A stretch of 64,000 bases of DNA. Origin: Megamerina dolium. Its lineage: Eukaryota; Arthropoda; Insecta; Diptera; Megamerinidae. Every line of letters starts with the position of its first letter. Position 1 is the stretch's first letter. This document shows positions 56,805-64,000 of the stretch, one piece after another. The stretch lies in contig OY978525.1 of assembly GCA_963854835.1 (NCBI GenBank), positions 92,408,136 through 92,472,135 of the forward strand. The letters run 5' to 3'. The notes under the pieces were generated by a model, which did not search any database, was not told the DNA's origin, and saw only the letters and a program-made list of their open reading frames with translations. The translations under genes and the position numbers were made by a program.

Positions 56805-59061
56805 ATCTGTGTATTTGTATGTCGAGTGTAGCAACTTGCATAATTTTGTAGTTGTTGTTGTTAGAGCTTGTTTGTTTTTGTATGTGCGTTCCATTTACTT
56901 ACTCGTACCGATCAAATTTGTTCAACTTTATTGATCTGCCATTTAAATTTAATTTTCTCAAAAATATGATTTACCAAATTTGATGTATCTACAAGTTACA
57001 TTTCGTTACAGTACACCCTGTACTGAAGGCTAGAAAGAGTTTCATGTTTAGTATACAGCTGAAAACCGACGCATATCTTGCGAAAGTGGTGAAAAAGCAG
57101 CAGTCCTTAAGATTTTTAATTTTCCCAGACCCATTTTCCATTTCCATTTGACTTACTGACGTATGTGTGAGGCCGGTGGCCAAGGTCGTGAGTGAAAAAA
57201 TTCTGAGGTTCGTACTTATAGTGCATTTTAGATTGTTTTAATGTTAGAATTGGCTAGCGTGACATATTTACCATAGAAAAATCTATCAAAAGCTCATTTT
57301 AACCTTAAAATGATCTTGACTTGGACTATAATTATGGGCCAGAATGTTTAACGAGTTTATTAAGTACATAAATGATGGATTAATTTACGTCAATTTTTTT
57401 ATATAAGCGACTCACAAGTTGAATTTTCGTAGCGACAAAGACATAGAAAATAAAAATTTGAATAATTCTTAAACAGAAAATTGAAAGTATTATGCTATTG
57501 ATGTATTAGCATTAGAAAACCAAAGAAATTCGAAATTCGAATACAAACGCCGAAATTAAATGCTTCAACAGAGATATTCGATTTTAATATTTTGGAATAA
57601 TCAAGCATATGTGAGCCTAAATTTTGCCAGTAAACTTTAGAGCGCCGTAAAGATGACAAATTTCTTTCAATGTTAATCCAAATCGAAAAAGAAAAGGAAT
57701 ATGGCATTTATATTTAAATGTACTCGCTGCCCTTTGTGTTACATTTATGATGATTATTTGTATTCAGATTTCCAGTCATTGCTACATATTAGCTACTCAT
57801 ACTAGCTATTGAGGAATACAAATGAACATTTTTCTTCATTTTGAGATTTTTAAAATTATTTGATTTATAAGAATTGAAATGTCAGAAACAAGCAGTTGAA
57901 TTGAAAAATATATACATATAGGTTTAGTGTAATTGATATAGAATATTACATGCAAATTTGATCGCACACTACACTACAGAAGGGATACGACTTAAAATTG
58001 TAAATGTTTTATTGAAATGATAAAAAAAAATTGTTTTTGTTTAGCCATGGATGTACATTTAATGTAAAGATATATTATTTATTGTTTTTTCTTTTTATTA
58101 AAATAATTATTTTATAGAAAATAATAAAAAATTGCATTCACAATTGAAAATAGGAAATTTTTCATATTTAATACAAAAGTATTTTTAGTTTCATAAAAAA
58201 AACCGTTCTTTTATAGAAAATATAGAAATATTCATCCATAGCTAAACAAAAAAAATAAAAATTTTTTTTTTCACTTACTGGAAAATTGTTCAATTTTGAG
58301 TTATTTGTAATTAGTGTGTGATTATACAAAATATTTCTATAAATTAATAACATCATATTTTATTTAAATATTTGCATATGTGTGCGTATATTTTACTTTT
58401 GAAACTCGTTAATATTTACTTACATATTTCGATGATTTCTGTATTTATGTTTATATCCAATGGGAAAGTGAGCACTTCGAGAGGTCCATGGTAGCGCTTC
58501 AGCAGCGTTCACTTTTTCATCTAAATTTCAATGAAAGAAGAAATGTTACGCAAGTTTTTTTTTTATATATAAAATGTTTTTTTTTTTAATAAAAATTTTT
58601 GATTAATCAATTATTCAATAAATCAAAATGTTTGATTAATCAAATATGAAATTATTCAATTAATCAGTAAGTAGTGAGTGGCTCCTTTCTTCCTTCCCAT
58701 TGGGTAATTTCTTATGTATGTATGTGTGTGTATTCGTGGCTGTAGGATCATAGAATATGTGGAGTTTATAGCTTGAATTAAAAATGATACTAATGACTTT
58801 TGCAGTATATTTTATATTCAATTATTTGTCAACATGAAGAGTAATTTCAATTATCGAGTTGTTTGATCTGAAAATATTGCTAATAATAATGGCAACTATG
58901 ATAAGATGATGCAAATGATGCCTTTTAAAAATGAAATTAAAAAACACGAGAAAATTTGATTAAAATGTAGTATGAGTTGGTCTAAATCGATTATACTTTG
59001 TCTAATATGATTTGTATACGATTTTAAAGCTTTTTGTATTGGCAATAAATGTGAAATGAAG

Positions 59062-59101
<40 letters not shown>

Positions 59102-61400
59102 CGACGAAATGGTAAAAAGCTGTAAATATTGATCAATGATGTTTCAAAAATTAGATCCTGCCATGTACCACAATTGACCATCTCATATTCTAAATTGACT
59201 CATCCCTTAATGTTTCGCTTTATTCGAAGGAATAACCTAAAATATAAAATTTTTGTTTAGTTTTGCTGAAATTTTATTCAATGTTTGAGAATATTGAAAT
59301 TCTAGCACATCCTGTGTAACCGAAATACAACGAAAATTAAAATATAGTAATTATGTCCAGAGCTCATCCGTGTAACTATATGATGCGTCTATGTTAGAAC
59401 AATTTTTTATCTCATATCATTTTTTTATTATTTTTACCAAAAATTTCTCTTAATACTGTAATTATTAAAGTATACTTTAGAACAATCATTCATTCAACCT
59501 ACATTCATCTTTATAATATTCAAGCTATAGATTCCTTCTACCATAGCAATACATAAAATATACCACCATACATACATGCGTAGATGCTAGAGCTGTAAAT
59601 GTTTGCAAAATGCAATAATCATTGATTTGCAAGGCAGAGATATTTACAAAAACACATTTTCATAGCAATAAGTAGTAATGCATATTATACACAATACTTA
59701 GATATAAACATCCCCGAACAATTATATATTTTTTATTTAAATTTTTTATTAATAGCCAATAACATGATTTATGCATAAGATACATAGAAACTGAAAAGAA
59801 ATCATTTCTTTTAAATTAAATACAAAAAGAAGAAAATATAAACATTAATAAGTATGAGGCATTTTTTTTTATTTTCTTTTGTTTATATATTTCTTTTTAT
59901 TTTCATTTTTATATTGTGTTATTTTTTTTTGTTTTATTTAGGCACAACAAAACAAGACTATTGCAAAATAAATGAATATGTAAAGTAAGAAAAGAAAAAC
60001 GAAAATGATTATATCACACGCCTATTTGACTAAGTGATGTGCATAAAATTGAATATTATTTGTATAAATAATCTACATACATAAAAACATTTATATACAT
60101 ACATACATACCTACATACATATTTATATAGATATACATAGTATAGACAAATGTGCTTAAGACAGAAGAGAACATGATTAAATAAACTAAATATAATTTAA
60201 ATTAATTTGTAATTGTAATAGTTCATTAGAAATGTGAACACTGCTTATTATTGTATACAATATACATACATAGTTACATGCTGCTTACAACAACAAATAT
60301 GATAGAGCATCATTTGTTTTAGAATTCTATGTAAGATTTGTTGCATACTTTGTGGCTACCAACTACACCTTAGACACATTTTTTAATATAACAGTCCAAT
60401 CAACCGTAAACATGCCTACCAAATCATGCATAAATATGTTTTTATCATGAAGACTTCTATTTCTATCTCTCTCTCTCTCTGTCTCTCAATTTTTCTTACC
60501 GTTTTTTTTTTTTTATAGATTTAGTTTGTAAATAGATAATATTTTTAAATTTCCTTTTTTTTTTCAATATATATTTAAATATGTAATATACAATCGTGTA
60601 TATGTAATTCAAAATGAAAGTAATATATTTTGATCTTAAACAAAAACAAAAAATATACCTACCTATAATTATATATAAAATAAGAAAATTATTAGCTACA
60701 TACATATAATAATAATATGTGTGCAAAAATTATGGAAAAAAAAATGATAAAACGCGAAAACAATTTAGTTTTTAAACATTTCGTCGAAATATATTTAAAT
60801 TTAAATAAATAAAAAATGATTAAGAGAAGAAAAAAAAAGAAAAATTGAAAAACATCATGTTGTTTTATTTGCTTCTTGGAATACATTGTATTTATGGTAA
60901 ATGAAATGGTTTCTTACAGTTTGTCTCAGTAGTATAACAATCGTCTCTACTATATTTACACTTAAACATTACTATATATAATTTCATTAATCGTTTAGTC
61001 GAACAATTTGATTAATCAAATAAAATATTTTTCGAATAATTATGATTTTGAATATTCAAAAATTGAAATAATTCGATTAATCAGAATAAAATTATTCAAA
61101 TAAAATATTGAAAATATTTATAATATTTTTTCTAATACAAAGTAGACAGGTAGCTTTTCATAGCCACGAATATAAGAATGCGTTCTAAATTATTATTTTC
61201 AAATAAAATATCAAAAACAAAGAAAAATATTTTGATTAAACGAATAATTGATTAATCAGACTGTTCACACAGCCCTAATTATATAATTTAAGTACTTTAT
61301 GCCCTCATGAATATTTTATTTGGTTATTTTTTTTTTTTGTAATTTTAAAACTTATAAATATGTATAAATATTAGGAGTAACTTGTAGAATTGTTATTATT
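56805..61400. other. AT-rich region without recognised genes
   Basis: It contains a dispersed repeat at 57255-57345 (related to 37815-37925), a TA microsatellite (about 59068-59099), CT tracts near 60465-60485, and clusters of gattaatcaa-type motifs at 58585-58680 and 60985-61260. Short frames are all AT-driven. If the ORF at 56418 is a first exon, this could be its intron. Confidence 0.5.
59068..59099. repeat. TA dinucleotide microsatellite
   Basis: An uninterrupted (TA)n run of about 30 bp. Confidence 0.9.
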
Positions 61401-61429
61401 AGAGGCCAAGACCCAGCGCGACTAAATGA

Positions 61430-63430
61430 GATCTACATATACAAAGAATAACTTTCAATGTCCAATGTAACTGGGATAGGTGATACCATAGGCTGCAATG
61501 ACCTGTGAAGTAACTAGATAGAGTTCGTGAGTCTGCTTCCCTTAGCGGGGATAAGGAATTGCTTTATTTGCAGCTGACCGGCGGTGTTAAGCCAGTGATC
61601 GGCAAATTTCTTTTCTGTCCATTTTGCGGATAGCTTCGCTTGTGTGTCTTTTAGCAAGTCCACAGACGGGGCCAGGACCAACTAGGGGTATGTCTGCTAC
61701 TCATTTGGCTAGGTAATCATCAACCATTTCATTACCCTCATCTCCATGGTGTTCAGGTACCCAACCCAATACCACAGTATTACAGTGCCCTAGTATGTTG
61801 ACACGGTTTGGCAGTCATCTATCAATTTCGAGATTATTCTGACCGATTGAAGCGATTTTTAATGCCGCTTGACTTTTTGACACTATGTTAATGTTAATTC
61901 CAATGTCATGTATTTCCACTTAAAAATTGTTGAGTAAATAACCATCGGAATAGGTTTCTAGAATAGTGGCGCCTAAGAAAGCTTCCTTCTCGATTAAGAT
62001 AGGAAAAGTCGGTATGTTTAGAAGCACCTGTAAAGCGTCAGTGGGACAATGGCTTCCTCGAGATGTTTGTTCCAAGTTAGCGTTTTATTGTGAACTGCAA
62101 CTAGATATTTCGCTTTGTTGGAAAATTTAGTATGGCATCGCCTAAGTAGTATATGTGGGATTGATATACACTAGTGACGGATTCATAGAAAGCCCGTTTT
62201 CTATGCACCAGCTGTTGGATTGTTGGTTACGACCCAATGTTATAGCACACACGGGCATAGCAACATTTACTGATAGCCAAGCAACAATTAAATCCCTAGA
62301 ATCGATTTTTTTTTAATTCAGCCGTAGCAGAAACTTTCTATGAGATGTCTGAACAGTTCAAAATCCACCTCTTTTGGGCGCCCGGCCACAAAGACAGTGA
62401 GAAACGAATTGGCGAGGGAAAGCACAACGTTGTAAACTCTTCCTGACAATGAGAGTATTGGTAAACTCCAAAACAAAAGCCTTACTCCACATGACCCTCG
62501 TGCACCGTTATCCATAATATCTAGCAAAAACTTATATCAGAAAAAACCAAATAACTATTACACTTTAACAGGCACATTGTGGGACGTCACTATGGGGTAT
62601 TGCCTCATCGATGGATATCCAACCACCTGACTACTGCCACAGCAGTGACAATAAGAAGAAGCTGAAAGTCATCTCATGTTTTGTGCGATTGTCCGACCAT
62701 TGCAAACTTCCTCTAATATAAGTTAAGTTACTAGTGAACCATAACCTACCCCATAAAATGGTGGAACTGGTCAGCTTCTTTGCTTCATCGATTGCACTTC
62801 AGTCTCATATTGTCCTTTGGCATCAAGAGTTCTTTGAAATGTGTCGATCCGCCTTTTCCAATGCAATCCTCGGACTTAATTCGATTTTTAGTTAATTTGA
62901 GGATCGACTTCTTCGTGTGGTTTTGTGTAAGAATGTGCCGAGTTCCAGCACTATCTCTAATCTAAGCTAATCTTTGCTCTAAGCTCTAAGCTAATCTTTG
63001 TAGCTTATATAGCTTAATTACAGTCATTTTAGTTTCTCGGTTCTGCCATATGTAGTTAATACAATACATTATTTTGGGTCTATATCCCCAGATTTTCCCT
63101 GTGATGGATCTACATTCCATTAGAGCTGTTGTAGATTTCGGGTATATTTCGTCCATTCCGTGGAAACTTTGGGTCTAGTATTACCCCTAGATATTTTTGA
63201 CTACATTCTTGATATTAACCTCCATTCCATCCAAGCAGATTTTATGATTCGTCGTAAAAGGTACGTTAGTTGCTTTTGCCGATTATATGTTGAGCCCAAG
63301 TTCATTTCGCCATCGTTTAGTAACATTCTACCTAAGTTTGACACTTTCATATATAGCATTTTCGAATTTTCGTCTACAAATTATAACAATGTCATCTGCA
63401 GTCTTTGACAGGAAGTTCCTGGATTGACTA
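61430..63430 (-). mobile_element. R1-like non-LTR retrotransposon relic
   Basis: Read on the minus strand, 63430-62980 gives a decayed reverse transcriptase fragment (KTADDIVIICRRKFEN, where TADD replaces the usual YADD, then IWGYRPKIMY), and 61990-61430 gives an RNase H fragment (KSQAALKIASIG, LGWVPEHHGDEGNEMVDD, PLVGPGPVCGL). The order RT then RNase H fits one element. Stops and frameshifts are numerous. A second, opposite-strand fragment interrupts it at 62230-62870. Confidence 0.75.
62230..62870 (+). mobile_element. Second non-LTR RNase H fragment, opposite strand
   Basis: On the plus strand an RNase H core is readable (IATFTDSQATIKSLESI, SAVAETFYEMSEQFKIHLFW, APGHKDSEKRIGEG), followed by a broken post-RNase H region (LTPHDPRAPL, then a decayed zinc-finger-like stretch). 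Its orientation is opposite to the surrounding R1-like relic. Confidence 0.7.
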
Positions 63431-63954
63431 CCCTCCATAGCAGTTCGTCAACTGCTTCAATCAAAAGCTCCACTCAACCTCTCATTCGAGATGAAAAATA
63501 TACAGACTTCTACGCCATATGTAGGGACAGGCACGATGAATAAATTCTGGTGTGTGGTTTCGACTTCTGAAAAGATTACTTAGCCCAAAGTAGCGCCTTA
63601 TCGGAAGAGTGATCCTTCCCATGATCTTGAAGCTGACGTCATTAATGCATTTAATACGGATTCCATGATAGACAAAACACTTTATTGCTGCAAAAGCGAG
63701 GGTGTCAACAACTATGATTTCTCAAAGACGTCGGAACTCTTTGTTTATTGGCCTTAAGTGCCGATCTATCGTATTTTCAGATAGACACATTTTATGAAGG
63801 TCATACCTGAGAGTGTAAAAATCAAACCAAAAGGTTTGATTGGTTTCCAAATTTATTTACGTGTTTGGTTTTTTTTTTGGAATAGTCTAATATTGTAATT
63901 GTGAAATGTTATATAGAATTTGCATCTCTTCGATTTTGATCTGATTGGCGTCGC
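63431..63954. other. Unassigned DNA at the right end, probably more R1-like relic
   Basis: Directly upstream (on the minus strand) of the RT fragment, this sequence is moderately GC-richer than the AT-rich DNA before it and may be the decayed earlier part of the same RT domain. I could not read a convincing motif. Confidence 0.3.
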
Positions 63955-64000
63955 CAACATTTTCGATTTAACGATGACCGTCCTATCGTCTGTCTGTCAC
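63955..64000 (+). mobile_element. Start of a second mini-me-like copy, cut by the window edge
   Basis: The core tttcgatttaacgatg followed by a short GTC-type run and tctgtctgtcac matches 355-430 in the same orientation. The GTCC microsatellite is much shorter here. Confidence 0.65.

Noticed and set aside
60496..60886. Lys/Ile/Tyr-rich minus-strand frames
   Set aside because: Pure AT-composition effect in non-coding DNA.

Overview
The window is nuclear DNA from a higher (schizophoran) fly. The sequence is AT-rich, most introns are 55-80 bp with GT-AG ends, and the translated exons match well-known dipteran proteins. To my knowledge the gene set (GstE14/nobo, PTCD3/mRpS39, a DHHC acyltransferase, SDA1/Mys45A, tsunagi, Pgm2, Vang, Phax, Su(var)2-10) has counterparts in cytological region 44F-45A of Drosophila melanogaster, so this looks like a conserved block enlarged by transposons. 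The species cannot be fixed from the sequence. A tephritid or another non-Drosophila fly is plausible.

Layout. 235-2468: a mini-me/DINE-1-like mobile element with a GTCC microsatellite and about five 299-bp internal repeats. 2637-3065 (-): first two coding exons of GstE14, whose last exon lies beyond the left edge. 4892-6975 (+): mitoribosomal PTCD3, with its 3' end duplicated in tandem. 7657-8605 (-) and 14429-15328 (-): two paralogous DHHC palmitoyltransferases, separated by an inverted-repeat element that carries a GC-rich 94-bp satellite and a Ty3/gypsy-type LTR element (9356-13230) whose Gag runs in frame into integrase with no protease, reverse transcriptase or RNase H. 17272-19721 (+) SDA1 and 19958-20570 (-) tsunagi converge. 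20571-23673: gene-free, with a decayed solo LTR and two MITE-like units bounded by TGACGTCA-type termini. 23674-25592 (+): phosphoglucomutase 2. 27264-28130: mariner relic. 31233-33094 (-) Vang and 33964-35698 (+) Phax are divergent. 36659-53053 (+): Su(var)2-10 (dPIAS), eight coding exons; its 11.8-kb first intron holds a candidate poison exon, a 337-bp-arm palindrome and a decayed Helitron, and a later intron holds an antisense jockey-like fragment. 53974-54759 (+): a multi-pass membrane protein I do not recognise. 55963-56141 and 56418-56804: a possible alternative terminal exon and an Asn/Gln-rich ORF. From 56805 to the right edge there is AT-rich DNA and nested R1-like retrotransposon relics, and the first bases of a second mini-me-like copy appear at the right edge.

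The host genes are housekeeping or developmental (mitochondrial translation, ribosome export, exon junction complex, sugar phosphate metabolism, planar polarity, snRNA export, SUMO ligation), each with its own transcription unit. I see no operon-like system. The novelty is mainly in the mobile DNA: the Gag-integrase element, the TGACGTCA-ended MITE pair, the long foldbacks and the host-linked tandem duplications.
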